From contig JADNYV010000013.1 in assembly GCA_015501055.1 (NCBI GenBank), forward strand, positions 1 to 64,000: 64,000 nt of DNA, given 5' to 3'. Position numbers and translations under genes: made by a program. The notes under the pieces were generated by a model. It had not been told where the DNA came from. It was given only the letters and a program-made list of their open reading frames with translations, and did no database searches. Shown piece after piece: positions 1 to 11,051 of the stretch (the first letter of the stretch is position 1; each line of letters opens with the position of its first letter). Source of the DNA: Mucidula mucida (lineage: Eukaryota; Basidiomycota; Agaricomycetes; Agaricales; Physalacriaceae).

Positions 1-28
1 AACACATATGGACAAGGAGTCCCAAACA

Positions 29-190
29 CAGACTTACTAGTATATAAGCAGTAGTGTAGCATCGTTGTACTTTAGTTCCAATCTTGTTTATACACCTGGC
101 CTAGCCTAGTTCTACGAACACAAACACTTTCTTCTTTAGATCTTGCTGTGGTACCTGGTTTAGTCTCGTGGCTATAGTCAGTTGCTAACA
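29..190. mobile_element. LTR-like fragment, copy 1
   Basis: This stretch is repeated with roughly 90 percent identity at 20111-20267. It starts around CTTACTAGTATATAAGCAG, which looks like a TATA region, and ends in GCTAACA, so it could be the 3' part of a long terminal repeat (LTRs end in CA). I see no primer-binding site, polyprotein or partner LTR. The LTR identity is inference; the two-copy repeat is direct observation. Confidence 0.5.
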
Positions 191-204
191 TGTGCCAAGG
201 CTTC

Positions 205-440
205 AGCTTGGGTACATGATAAACGATCCAATTAATGTTTCTGATGTTTCCCGTCACAACAGATATTGAAGATAGCCATTGCAGAAAAGGACAAGAAGAA
301 GGGTCCAAACATCAAGGAATTTCTGTCATGCCAAAGCTATTCTCTCCAGCAATTGGCTTCCGCTCTTCCACCGACACTATCTCTTCATGATGGGACAATT
401 ATAGTTGAAGTGTTGAACTTGCCACCAGGCAAAGGATAAT
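205..440 (-). pseudogene. Fragment of the ABHD-type hydrolase gene
   Basis: Read on the minus strand, positions 205-300 encode a stretch resembling exon 2 of the two complete ABHD genes (3906-3974 and 29332-29400): the pattern VVTGNxRxI followed by VVYH-like residues. The flanking intron ends are also partly recognisable. Sequence up to about 440 may be decayed exon 1 but I cannot align it confidently. No start, no downstream exons and no catalytic residues are present, so it is a relic. It lies beside a seven-TM gene, as do both complete ABHD copies. Confidence 0.5.
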
Positions 441-712
441 CAGCATCACTACGCCCAGATTTAATGCAGTGTGATGGCCGACGTTCGACATATTGCTTGG
501 AATCGAAGGTGACAATCTTCGGAGTCAGCATTGGTCACAGTTTCAATTGTCAACAATCACTCCGGCTTCGCTTTGACCTCACCAATAGACGAGTCATTTT
601 TCGCGTGGACGCAGTTGAACATAATTGACTGCATCTTCTCGTCAACGATCACCAGAACATCTTTCGTTATTTCATCTTTGATGCTTGCAACCACCGCGCT
701 GGGTGTAAGTAG

Positions 713-834
713 ATGGGAAAGGTGGCCCACAGTCCCTTGATGATAGAGCGGTGTCTTATATATACACACAGGATGCGTGGGTCGTTACATCTTTCATTCA
801 CCCTCCTCTCGCTGGCGATCTCTAACTTATGCAC
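713..834 (+). promoter_or_regulatory. Conserved upstream block of seven-TM gene copy 1
   Basis: The 120 bases before the start codon are shared with the other two close seven-TM copies (6820-6947 and 31663-31787). Two blocks are nearly identical in all three: TGGGAAA-GTGGCCCA and TGATAGAGCGGT. A TATATATA follows here, about 75 bases before the ATG, with weaker TATATG/CATATAG in the other copies. This fits a core promoter; regulation itself is inference. Confidence 0.5.
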
Positions 835-2283
835 ATGGACACCCTCTCTGGTGTGTACTTTTCGGCTCCGCGTGTGCAAGACTCACTATGACCAGATGGA
901 ACCGTCGACTACCACACTCTCGTAGCGGCCTTTGACACCATGGTTGTCATAAGCTTCGTTATGATTGCCATTGTGCTCATTCCCGCTTGGCGATTGTCAG
1001 AGATATACCGACTCAAGACGTGGTTCGCGCTGATGATAGCTGGCCTCGTCTACTCCGTATCCTTCTTCCTCATTGTGGGTCGTCAGTTTGGGGAGGAGCC
1101 TCCGTTTGGTCTATGCCTATTGGAGGCGTCCTTGATCTACGGCGCACCTGTACTGTGAGTTCTGTGTTCCTTCATTTATCCAAGCGATGTCGTGATGTCT
1201 GTGATTCAGGACCAGTAGCCTTTCTTTGTTGTTTGCTTCTGAGGTCAGTCGTCACCTATCCTCTGCAAGCCATCCTGACCATTGCCTGTGTAGCTGTATG
1301 TAATTTTGTTCGATGCGGTTCGAAGCGTTGGCCGTGGGCGTCGCGAGTCATCGAAATGGGTATGAAGTGTTAGGACTAGCGACTTGCCCGACAAGCTCAT
1401 TACGTGTCTAGTTCATCGCTATTCCTCTCATCTTGTACTTTGCGATATTCTGCGAAGTTTTGTGGTGGGCCTTTCCCTTTCCTGATAGCATGGTATACGT
1501 ACTGATGCCTGCATCATAGACCGGTCTTTTGGATCACAGCAAAATCTTACGGAACCCATCTCACGTCTACTGTTACGCCACGGTGTCCTGCCCGTCAGTT
1601 GTCGCCAGATCCCTGTGGTATCTGCTGACCAGTGTTTTTAAGATACTACATCACGGATGTTGTCGGCCTCTTCACATTTATAACGAACGGCCTTGGTCCT
1701 AGAAGGTAAGGTAGCTTTGGACTTCAGTCATGGTATGTACTGAGCCAGACCCACAGTCGTTATGCCTCATATGCTGGTCGTGACGAGAAAAGAGCTGGGT
1801 TTGCACCGGTCAATCAATGATGCCATGTTCCCCGCCAGTCTCTTTTTCCGCACTCTTCTTTTCTCTTTGTACACCGCCCTGGGGATCGGGTAGCTATAGT
1901 TTTCTCATTTCCCGCCGAATTGATGGTGAACGTGTTTTTCAGCTTGAGCGCCGTGGCGCTCATCTCCACAACCGTGTTCTCTCCGTATTGGGTTCTCTTG
2001 TTCCCAACGTGTACGCTAGTTTCCTTGAGATATCACGCTGATGCTAACCCTCCTTGACACAGTCTGTATTGCTGTTTCTATCATTTTTGGTACACAAAAG
2101 GTCTGTTGATTTACTACTTCCTCGTACGCTTCTGTCGGGCTTATCTTACATTAGGATATTCTGAAGTTTTATCGCGATTTGTTCGTCAAGCAAACGAAGA
2201 GTCGCGATAGTCTCCGGCAAATACCTGATGCACTGGAGATGCCGATCAGACGGAGCGCGAAAGACGACTGCTTGGATGTGTAG
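835..2283 (+). pseudogene. GPCR-like seven-transmembrane protein, copy 1 (damaged)
   Basis: Homologous exon by exon to the intact copy at 5350-6819. Exon 1 is 835-850 (MDTLS), exon 2 is 896-1154 with the first two membrane segments and the GEEPPFGLCLL motif, and the last exon ends at 2281-2283. Two places break the shared reading frame. Exon 5 is one base short before its donor (around 1460), and exon 7 carries four extra bases (1640-1706). Both could be rescued only by weak alternative donors (GTTTTG and GTCCTA). I therefore call it a recent pseudogene or a gene with altered splicing. It faces away from the adjacent ABHD gene, whereas the other close copies are co-oriented with theirs. Function unknown; fungal proteins of this type are presumed membrane receptors. 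Confidence 0.6.
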
Positions 2284-2617
2284 CAGATGTTCATGAAGTG
2301 CAGAATTTTCCAGATGCTGGCAGCTGGAGAGCATCCTGTAATAGCATCTGAGTGTATGTACCACAATTGTATTTCAACACAAGCCCGGACTGTCGGGTAT
2401 GTGGCTCTGTTTTCAAACATCACGTCGACTTCGAAAACAACACCAGCTATCAGTTCAACTACTCTCGGTTACTGTTCGTGTGGCGGGAATACAGGTCTTT
2501 GGAGTCTATTGTAGAAGCATCCTACATTTGAATCTCGACTACCACCGCATCAAACAACCTCAGTAGACACCACGGAACAACAAAGTCAGATAAAGGAAGA
2601 AAAAAGTGTACATGAAT

Positions 2618-4178
2618 TCAATGCATGACAGTCCCCTCATATAGCGCCTTTTGTATGTCCTCGTCAACGATCCCACCGCCTGGAACAACCTTGCATCCAA
2701 GATCCTCCCTTTCATGGACCCGTACGAACCCTTCCTTGTCGATATACATAGCCGAGCCCCGCTTCTCCAGCACAAAATGTTTTCCAGCCATCTTCAACCA
2801 CTCAATAATGGGCTTTGTCACCCACCTTGAAGTCCCAAAAAAACCGGGACCCTTCCCGAACCATCCCAAATGTCCTCCACCAGCAGTGACGACCATGACA
2901 ACGTGAGGGTTATCGACGTGGGCGGGAAGGTTTCTTATGATAGGATCATCCACTGCGTTGATCGCTAACAGTGGCACTTTGACGGTTGGAAGCGCAGTAT
3001 GGCTGGAGCCCCATTTGTAGTACTCCAAGAGGTCATCAAAGGGAAATAGCGGGGGTGGACCACCAGTCTGGCTGGAGAAAACCCTGTCAAAATCGTCCAA
3101 GCGCGGATTTTTCAGAGCCAGTGTGTCGTTCACGGCTTTGCTGACGTGAGTATCGGGCCCGTTACATAGGCCCTCCGCGTTCCGCTTCAAGAGTGCCATC
3201 ATACTCTTCGACGTGACCGGCATGTAGCAGAGACGCCCAAGTATTGTCCTCTTGACAGACATGTAGTTGTCAGAAATATTCCATGGCTGCAAAACGTCAA
3301 TGCCGAACACAAGTTAACGATCAACGAAAACTCACGCAGCCTAGAACACATGCAGCACGTATTCGGCTCTGATCTTGAGCTTCACCGAGATATTTCGTGA
3401 GGACGTTAGCGCCACTGGAAAAGCCGAGTCCTAGCAAGGGAGCATGTGGATAGCGATGAGCAAGATACATCAAGGCCTGCTGAAGATCCTCTGTGCATCC
3501 TCCAGAATACCACCGCTGGGAGGTTATCGGAACGCCGCCGCCTACGCGATGTGAATGATGACGTATTGTTGAAAGAGCTCGAACTTACAGCCTCGTGAAT
3601 TTACCACGACGCCCCGATAGCCCAATCCCCCATCTTCGACAGGCGCGCACGCGACGGATAGTACACTTCTAACGTAAGACTCAAAGCATCCGCCCATGAT
3701 GCCGGTTAGGACGACAACGATGGGCGTGTCGTCCTTGAGCTGTTCTTGGTGATTGAGAGGTGTAAAATCCAAGCCTCTTCAGAGTCGTCAATAAAATTAA
3801 GACCTGTAGCCAAGGAACTCACATGGTGCCGCCGTCCAATAAGCCGAGATGTATCCTACCTTGTTGTCAGTCATTGGTTTGACCTGTCCATGCGGGCTCA
3901 CTGACCGATGGTACACTACCAGATCAATATTTCTAAAGTTTCCCATTACAAGATAGACAGTCTGCAGATGGCCACTGGAAACAGTTCAGAAGAAGGAAGG
4001 ACCAGGAGAAGCTGAACACGTACTTGAACAACCACCACGGGGATGTGAACTTCTGTAGGACTGCAGGACAGTACCGCGTCAATGCGGTCTTCAGGTCAGT
4101 CGATGCACCGTCATTGTAGTCCGAGTCTTTCAGCTTGATAGGCACTGGGGAGGAGGGAAAGAATATCTTGCTGCTCAT
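2618..4178 (-). CDS. ABHD1/ABHD3/YheT-type alpha/beta hydrolase, copy A
   Basis: Six exons (4024-4178, 3906-3974, 3823-3855, 3589-3776, 3336-3541, 2618-3286) give 439 aa with phases that close. The start is the ATG at 4178; an upstream in-frame TTG is not used. Family hallmarks are GHLQTVY near the N terminus, LTGIMGG with a following ESYVRS, the nucleophile Ser190 in GLGFSSG, Asp330/331 in NAVDDPI and His356 in GGGHLGW. These form a Ser-Asp-His triad. Relatives include human ABHD1/ABHD3 (phospholipase activity for ABHD3) and bacterial YheT; the substrate here is unknown. There is no clear N-terminal membrane anchor. A paralogue with identical lengths of exons 2-5 lies at 28031-29601, and each copy is followed upstream by a seven-TM gene. 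Confidence 0.88.
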
Positions 4179-5349
4179 TGTGTGGGCACGGAAGGCCACG
4201 CCCAATCGCTATTATATATTATAGAAACGCGTCCTTCTTTGATCATCATTGTGGACACACACACACACAGTTGCTGAGATGAGGTAAGAACGGCAGTGAT
4301 CTGATCTTTCCAACCGAGAACGAACCGATGTCTCAGTGTGCAGAATCCTAGACGACATCAGAAATTTGTTCATACCCAAGGAGAGGCGCTTACGAACGAA
4401 AAAGATCAACTTCTCCCAGTTCAACAGATGAGCGCTGGGAAATTTCGTCCACCTTCATGCAGGCTACCTTTTGAACATCTAGACACCAGGAAATCCAAGT
4501 TCTGTGCTGATCGGAGAACAGAAGCATCGACAGGCGTTAATCTCCACGCATACCGTCTCTGATAGCATAAGCCCAGCGGCGATACTCGTCATGCAGTGTA
4601 ACAATATTCCGATGCAAAGCAATGCGTGATGGAGATTCTGGCTGGCCTTGTGTGCAATTTTTGAAAGGCAACATGATAGTTCCAAAGAAAGCCACGTATG
4701 CCCGGCAAACATTTGAAGCTCTTGATAGACAAGTCCTGCATCCACTTTCGTCTTGGCCGTCTGTCGTGAAGGAAGGCAGGCGAAAGGTTGGGCGGCGGTA
4801 ACGCACGGACATTCGGCCCCTGGGCGCGCGGGACCGAGCATGATTACCTGCCAACCATCCTGGACAGACCTGGACCAAGCCATACTCGGAGAGTATCAGG
4901 TGCAATTTGTATTCATGACTGATGTTACAGCGATGCGTACCAGGTTAGAAGGAAGAATGCCCGTGGGAAAGACTTGCCTTGATCGACTGGACGTGGCGGC
5001 AGTTTCTCACGGCTGCGCGAGTGTGTGACTCCGATTCACTAATCGAACAGAAAAGCTTTGATCTCCACATGACTCTGCATAGCTTTGCCTACGGCCTCGA
5101 ACTAACTCGGGAGTAGTTGATCTGATATTGATACTCATCACCAGACGGAGAATTTGCCGCAGAACAAGATTCCGGTACAAAGCAGTACGTGTTGGCTGCC
5201 ATTGTGTGTGCAAATTTCCAAGGTGGTTGAGAGCGAGCCACATGTGTCGAGCGATCCCGTCGGCTCAGGCTTCAGTTACAATAGAGTTATTGTACATGAT
5301 ACAACCTGATGATGTCCGGCATCAAAAAGGTTCACAATAGAGGTATTAA
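4179..5349. other. Intergenic region, partly duplicated at 29602-30212
   Basis: No gene recognised. The first 200 bases, including a TATATATTATA at about 4210-4222, match the region upstream of the second ABHD copy almost base for base and probably hold its promoter. Within this spacer, 4575-4720 and 5130-5290 resemble each other and also resemble 29995-30160, so this copy contains an internal duplication that the right-hand copy lacks. Open frames here are short and not conserved. Confidence 0.5.
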
Positions 5350-6819
5350 CTATACATCTACAAAGTCGTCGTTCGCGCATCGTCCGATCGGCAGCTCCAA
5401 CGCATCAGGTATTTGCCTAAGACTGTCCCGATTCTTCGTTCGCTTAGTGAAGAAGTCGCGGTAAAATTCCAAGATATCCTAACACAAGAGAGTCAGCCCA
5501 GCACGAAAGTCCGCGGAAGGAGAAATCAACAGACCTTCTGTGTACCGAAAATAATGGCGACGGCAATACAGACTGGGGTGATCGTCAGCTGGCAGATCGT
5601 AGGATCCTAGGTAACGTACAGGCTGGGAAGAAGACCACCCAATACGGAGAGAATTCGATTGTAGAGACGAGCACCACAGCGCTCAATCTAACCAAGTCGA
5701 TTGTCATCAAGCCGAAAGGGAGACAAACTAATATTGTAGTTACCCGATCGCCAGCACGGTCCAGAAAGAGAAAAGGAGAGCGCGGAAGAAGAGACTGGCT
5801 GGGAACATGTCATTTGCGGACCGATGTAAACCAAGCTCTTTTCTCGTCACGACCAGCATATGGAGCATGACGACTGCGGGTCTGACTTAGTACCACAACA
5901 CAGTTGTCCTACAATCCAAACTAGCTTACCTTCCAGGACTAAGATGGTCATAGTTGTGAAGAGATCGACAATACCAGTGATGTAGTATCTTGAATACAGG
6001 GTCAGCGCATACCGCAAATGTTGGAGACAACCGGTCTCAACTAACGGGTAGGACACCGTGGCGGTGCAGTAAACGTGAGATGAATTCCGCGCAATTTTGC
6101 TGTGATCCAGGAGACCCGTCTTTCAATGCAAACATCAGTCAGTAAACACGCTGTTGAGAGAGAGAAACTAACCACGAAAACCTCGCACAATACCCCGAAG
6201 TAAACAATGAGGGGAATAGCGATGAACTGGACACGGAATGAGCCTTTCGAGTAAGTCGCTGGTCGTTATAATTTATACCCATTTCGATGACTTGTGACGT
6301 CCACAACCACCACACCTCACAGCATTAAATAGAATGGAATACAGCTGCACGGGCGAGGGTCAGAAATAGCACGGAAGACCAGCGACTCCATAGCTCACCT
6401 CGACGGTGAATGACAAAGAAAAGCTGCCGGTCCTAGATACCAGATACTACGTTGAGTATCACGTTGCTTGAATCAAAAGAGAAACAGACAACTGACAATA
6501 CGGGCGCGCCATAGATCAAGGATGCCTGGACTAGGCACAGCCCAAATGCAGGCTCTTCTCCAAACTGATGGCCCACAATCATGAGGTAGGAGCCGGAGGC
6601 GACGAGGCCAGATATCATGAACGCGAACCAGGTCTTGAGTCGGTGTATCTCTGACGATCGCCAAGCGGGAACGAGCACGATGGCAATCATAACGAAGCCT
6701 ACGACAACCATGGTGTCAAAGGTCGCCACGAGGGCATGGTAGTCGAAGGTTTCTAGAATATAGCTCTAATGAGTCTCGAGCAGTGGGTACTGGAAGCACA
6801 CACCAGAGAGGGTGTCCAT
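5350..6819 (-). CDS. GPCR-like seven-transmembrane protein, copy 2 (intact)
   Basis: Eleven exons close to a 307-aa protein: 6804-6819, 6497-6752, 6399-6432, 6279-6344, 6173-6226, 6046-6119, 5930-5988, 5744-5873, 5620-5687, 5535-5572 and 5350-5478. All introns are 47-64 nt and GT-AG. Seven hydrophobic segments can be read, including FVMIAIVLVPAW (TM1), FIAIPLIVYFG (TM4), FFRALLFSFW (TM6) and CIAVAIIFGTQK (TM7). A short hydrophilic tail ends in DDFVDV. This is the usual architecture of the large fungal group of GPCR-like proteins of unknown ligand. I see no ligand or G-protein motif that would assign a class. This is the only one of the three close copies with an undamaged reading frame. It lies 1.2 kb upstream of ABHD copy A on the same strand. 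Confidence 0.8.
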
Positions 6820-6947
6820 GCAAATAAGTCAAAACTCGCCAGCGAGAGGAAGGTGAACGAAAGATGAAACGACTCTCGCACCCTGTGGTCTCTTCATATA
6901 CAAGAGACCGCTCTATCATCAGAAGACTGTGGGCCACATTTCCCATT
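6820..6947 (-). promoter_or_regulatory. Conserved upstream block of seven-TM gene copy 2
   Basis: Minus-strand reading gives TGGGAAATGTGGCCCACAG, then TGATAGAGCGGTCTCT, then a TATATG. The same order and spacing appear before copies 1 and 3. The rest of the spacer to 7203 holds no gene. Confidence 0.5.
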
Positions 6948-7203
6948 GCAAACTCAGCGCTTGAGTGGTCGTAAGCATCAAAGATGAAGATAACGAAACA
7001 AGTCCCGAGGAACTGAACAGATGGAGGCAACTCACTGCACGCGCCAAATGACCGAAGGAAGCTGCGTATCGACGGAGAGAACCAAGGATAGTTGTCCAGA
7101 TAAAGATACACACTTACAACTACACCGGGAATTAACTAAAAAATAGGTATCAGTATGTACAAACTCGAGAGCGAATAACGATAAGTAGTAATGTAATTGT
7201 CTG

Positions 7204-8927
7204 TCACCGGGATGTCCTTGATCTTCTAGAGCTGGAGCTTCGCGACTGTTCAAAGCGCGACCTCGTATCCGCATACGAGTTCCTGTTAACGGTGTGCACA
7301 TAGTATGATCCCGGTTTATTCCCCCAGCTAACATCTCCACTCCGATAGAACCGCTCCTCCACTTCGAAGATAGCGGACATGTCGTCTAGATTCCGTTCTG
7401 TAACCCGCGCGTTAACGGCAGAGAAGGGCTTTAGGCTGATGACGATCGCACCGTCCTTCAAGTCCAGAAATTTGGGCTTCAAGGACTCGTTAAGGACCTC
7501 CTTGAACATCTTGTTGTCGACAACGACAAGATCGGCCTCCTTTATGTATTCGTCGACGCGAGCACTTTCGAGCATGCTTCCCCTCTCCACCTGTATGTCG
7601 CCGCACTTGAGCCCCCACATGGCACACCGGCTCCGAAAGTGCTGGACCATCTTCTCCGCCACACGGGAGGCGCTCTCCTGCAGTTCGATGCCATAGCTCC
7701 GGCAACCGGTTTGTAAGCTGGCTTGAACGACCAGGTTGCCAACACCGCTGCCAAGGTCCAAGAAGAGCGAATTCTCGTCTAGGTTGCAGCTTTCGATGAT
7801 CTCGTAAAACAAACTCGGCATGAGTTCTCCGTAGACCTCGCTTGAGAAAGCCTCGTACTGGCGTAGACTAGCGACATGGGGCCCGACACTCCGTTGGTAG
7901 TTCTCCTCTAGGATTTGGAGAAGCACCTTTTTCGGAATCTGATTCCATGTAGAGATGCTGTACATGAGGGAGTTGCGCTCTGGATCGTCAAACATGTCAT
8001 TAGGCAATGAAGGGTATTTGAGGTTTCGTATGAGTTTGTTGATTTCGTTGAGCGCCGAAATGAACAGTGGTCCGTTTCTGGTGTTGATTGCTCTGCGAAA
8101 GATGTGCAGAGGCTTGGGAGGCCCTGGGGGTGACAGAGAACCTTGGTACTCGTTCTCGTCGTCTTCGAACTGGAAGTCGGTCCGCGGTAGAGTACCGAAC
8201 TGTCGTTGCTGATCTGGAGTCATGTAATTGGCGATGATGGAGTACAGCGCGTTCTCGAGGTCGAAGACAGGATTGTAGTGGTCCTTGTCCTTGGGCTCGA
8301 CGAGCATGAATTCCTCTGTTGCCTGGTCATTCGGATACTCGAGCTCGCCTATGGGTGGGCGGTCGGGATGGGGTTTCCATGTCCAGTCGTCGGCATCGTC
8401 TGGGTTATGAAAGACTGGGACAAGGTTAGAGGATGCAGAGAAGACTGGTTGACACGCGTACAAGATTTGTAGGTCCGCAATAGCGGCTTGATTGTATCGT
8501 AGGACGATAAACGGGGTGAATCGGTATTGTACGGACGGTCTACGGCCAATTTGCGCGTCTTTCTGGGCGCCAAAGGCGTCGAAGTCGACCTGCTTCTGCT
8601 GCTGCTGCTGCTGGCAAAGAATATGGGCTCCGGCAACGAGGCGGGGTCCGCTTCGGAACCACCGTCCGAGTCCTTGGCGCGTTTTTTCGTCTTGTGCTTG
8701 ACCCGAACGCGTTTTGGAGCTGGATTTTCGGTGGATGAGCCAACGTTTTTGCGCTTTTTCAGCGGCGACGAAGACGGAGACGATGAAACGGAGGACAGCG
8801 TGGTCGACGCGGGTGACGACGACGGAGGGGGCGCTGCAGCCGGCATGTATAGTTTTGAGCCCCCAATTGGCGGCTGTGGGCTGCCCTTCTTCCAGATACT
8901 GGTCAATGTGGTGGTCACTGTCGACAT
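7204..8927 (-). CDS. DOT1: DOT1-type histone H3 lysine-79 methyltransferase
   Basis: Two exons, 8462-8927 and 7204-8414, separated by a 47-nt intron (GTACGCG...CTAAC...CAG), give 558 aa. The start is the ATG at 8927. The upstream in-frame TTG at 8993, and a long open frame running through the intron in the other frame, are not the true N terminus. Residues 1-150 are Ser/Pro-rich with a basic cluster (PLKKRK, KRVRVKHKTKKR) suited to nuclear import and nucleosome binding. The catalytic half has the Dot1 signature VYGEL followed by the SAM-binding motif DLGSGVGN near residue 375 and GIEL downstream. The C terminus is an RS-rich tail. DOT1 methylates H3K79 without a SET domain and acts in silencing and the DNA-damage response in fungi. 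Confidence 0.93.
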
Positions 8928-9253
8928 TGTCGAGCTCGCTGTGCTCGACGATGAGCGTAACGGGGAAGGCAAGAATGGTGGCTGTGTGGTCAACAGACCT
9001 CTGTTTATATTTTGTTACAAACAAGAACAATCCCTCCCAGCTATTGTTCTCTGTACAAAGAACAAGGCGTGGCATTGAATTGTCGCCACAAAAAGGTTGT
9101 TATTGTTCTGTATGTGGAAACGCCTTGATTTCTTGGTGGACGCAGAACGTAGGAATCTGCAAATACTTTCTAGTTTCTTGTACCTCCGCCTCACAAAGTC
9201 TTTCGTCCAGGTCATGTACTTCTTTCGGAAATGTTTATGGTAACCTTTTACAC

Positions 9254-10513
9254 TTATATTTGAAGGGAAAATCCATCTCCTAAACTGTCCAGCTCCTCGC
9301 GCATAAAGACACTGCTGCCTGTATAGTAAGCCTTTCCTTCCACCCGAACCATAACACCTTCATCTGTTACTTCAACTGCACATCCACGAAACGCGTTACC
9401 GGCCTTCCCAAGGCTGACAATAGACTCGTACGTCCACCACTCTCCTTGACGCAGCTTCCCTTGTTCGATGGCGAGTGCTACTCGGGCCATAACGCAGGAG
9501 CCAGTCGGAGACCTATCAACCTGCCCATCCGCAAAAAAGCAGAGACCTAACTCTCCGTTGTCTCCTCCTTGAGCGGTATCCACAATCATGACTCCGTACA
9601 GGAATTCCAAATCCCGTTCATGAGGATGTTTCAATACGTCCTGTTGAGCTCCTACGATTTCCTTGAGGATCGCCGCCGCGGAAGCCATGCGTCCGAGACC
9701 GCTCCCGTCGACTGGAATACCCTCAGGGAAGCCCAGCTCTTCTGCTGAAACGATGGCATAGAATGCACCTCCGTAAGCGACATCTAGCCTCACCTCTGCT
9801 TTGCTTGACCAGCGTTGGTTTGGCGGTATAGACGCGACAAAATGTCGTTTGCTCACGAAGCTGGGACCGCCAACAAATTGGATGGGTAGGTCACCTCGAG
9901 AGCGGCCCTCAGCCGTGGTAGGAACGGATATGTGGACGATCCCACATGGCACGTGTAGTCTCACTAGTGTCTGCCCATTGACAGTGCGCAGCTCGTTGCG
10001 TTTAGGAAACAGGACTTCGTCCCGCGTGTCCACTAGGAAGCGTCCTAACGCAATTGTGGCATGACCGCACATCGTCGAATAGCCCTCTTGCAATCGCTTG
10101 TCAATATGGAGAACCTCATAGGCAAGTTCCATACCATTGTGGCAGAACAGCACGCCGATATCGGCGTCTCCGTTGCGCGTCAGCTCGGTCTCTGGGACTA
10201 GGATCGCGCCGTACATCCCAGAGTGTCCTCGGGGTTCGAGCATCAGTCTACGAAAGCTTATCAGTCGAGGCAAGATCGGCGAAGTGCCTTGTCCCACTGG
10301 CGACGAATGTCGTCGTGATGCTCTCTTGCGTATCGACGCTTTTCAAGTAAGGTTGATCCTTGAAGAACAGGATATCCACGGACAATGATACGGGTAGGCT
10401 ACAGATACATGTCAGGCTTGTTCGTTCCGTGTATGATATCGGTATATGACTTCGCCTGATGTATGCATTTCGATAGTTTGCATTGTCGAGTGTGCATCTT
10501 GTAAAATGTCCAT
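9254..10513 (-). CDS. L3HYPDH: trans-3-hydroxy-L-proline dehydratase (proline racemase family)
   Basis: Four exons, 10451-10513, 10298-10398, 10135-10247 and 9254-10086, give 369 aa. The third intron (10087-10134) is 48 nt with no stop, so a naive ORF reads through it. Removing it restores the family motif HNEGYSTMCGH. The N terminus carries the substrate-site motif EMHTSGEP and then MLEPRGHSGMYG. Proline racemases use two cysteines. Here Cys99 is present in STMCGH but the second position is Thr287 in DRSPTGS, the arrangement that distinguishes dehydratases (EC 4.2.1.77) from racemases. The expected reaction is dehydration of trans-3-hydroxy-L-proline to pyrroline-2-carboxylate in the cytosol. 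Confidence 0.92.
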
Positions 10514-10594
10514 GATGGTGGCAGATCAAGTAGAGTCCAACTACTCGGACATATCGCTAAATCCTTCCCAGGCTCTATTTATAGGGTTATAGGT

Positions 10595-10868
10595 AAACAG
10601 TCGTCGATTTTCCTGGAATCGATGGTGATATCAATGCAGTGATGCGCCATGAGCGACAACAGTTTACGTATGTAAATCCCGCTGAACCTGAAAGACTCAA
10701 ACAGGCCATATCCACTAGGGCATTTTGTGTTGTGTTCGTCGCAGTCCGGACGATGTTGAGGCTCTCCGGAACGTCTTGGTGCCGCCATACCTGTAGAAAA
10801 CGTGAAAATGAGTGCAAGTATTGTGTCAAAGTGTGGGTTTCCATCGTCACTTTCATCCCTTCATGATG
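10595..10868 (+). pseudogene. Relic of the P-loop-like family (C-terminal end)
   Basis: The stretch follows the last 270 bases of the intact gene at 11052-12731: a GIDGDIN-like start, a DP-x-x-x-LKQA motif and a terminal VSIVTFIP, equivalent to VDPHEGLKQA and ISVVTFMP in the full copy. Frame breaks and missing upstream exons mark it as a remnant. It forms the left border of the accessory island. Confidence 0.65.
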
Positions 10869-11051
10869 ACATGCTTCTATTACAGTATGTTTCTGGTCAG
10901 CCCTTGGGTGGCTAACGGTCTTACGATCACGCTTCGATTAGGCTGATCAGCGGTTAGCCTCGTACCTCGATAACAGTTGACAGACTTGATCTCACATTTG
11001 CGCTGCTCTCAGTCGTCATCCTCCTCTCTATTCTGCTAAGTACTCTCTGTT

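Noticed and set aside
8349..9078. Long open frames over the DOT1 N terminus: a 623-aa frame starting at 9075, and a 183-aa plus-strand frame at 8527-9078
   Set aside because: The true exon 1 is in another frame and joins at a 47-nt intron. The 623-aa frame lacks the basic Ser/Pro region. The plus-strand frame is an antisense shadow of low-complexity codons.
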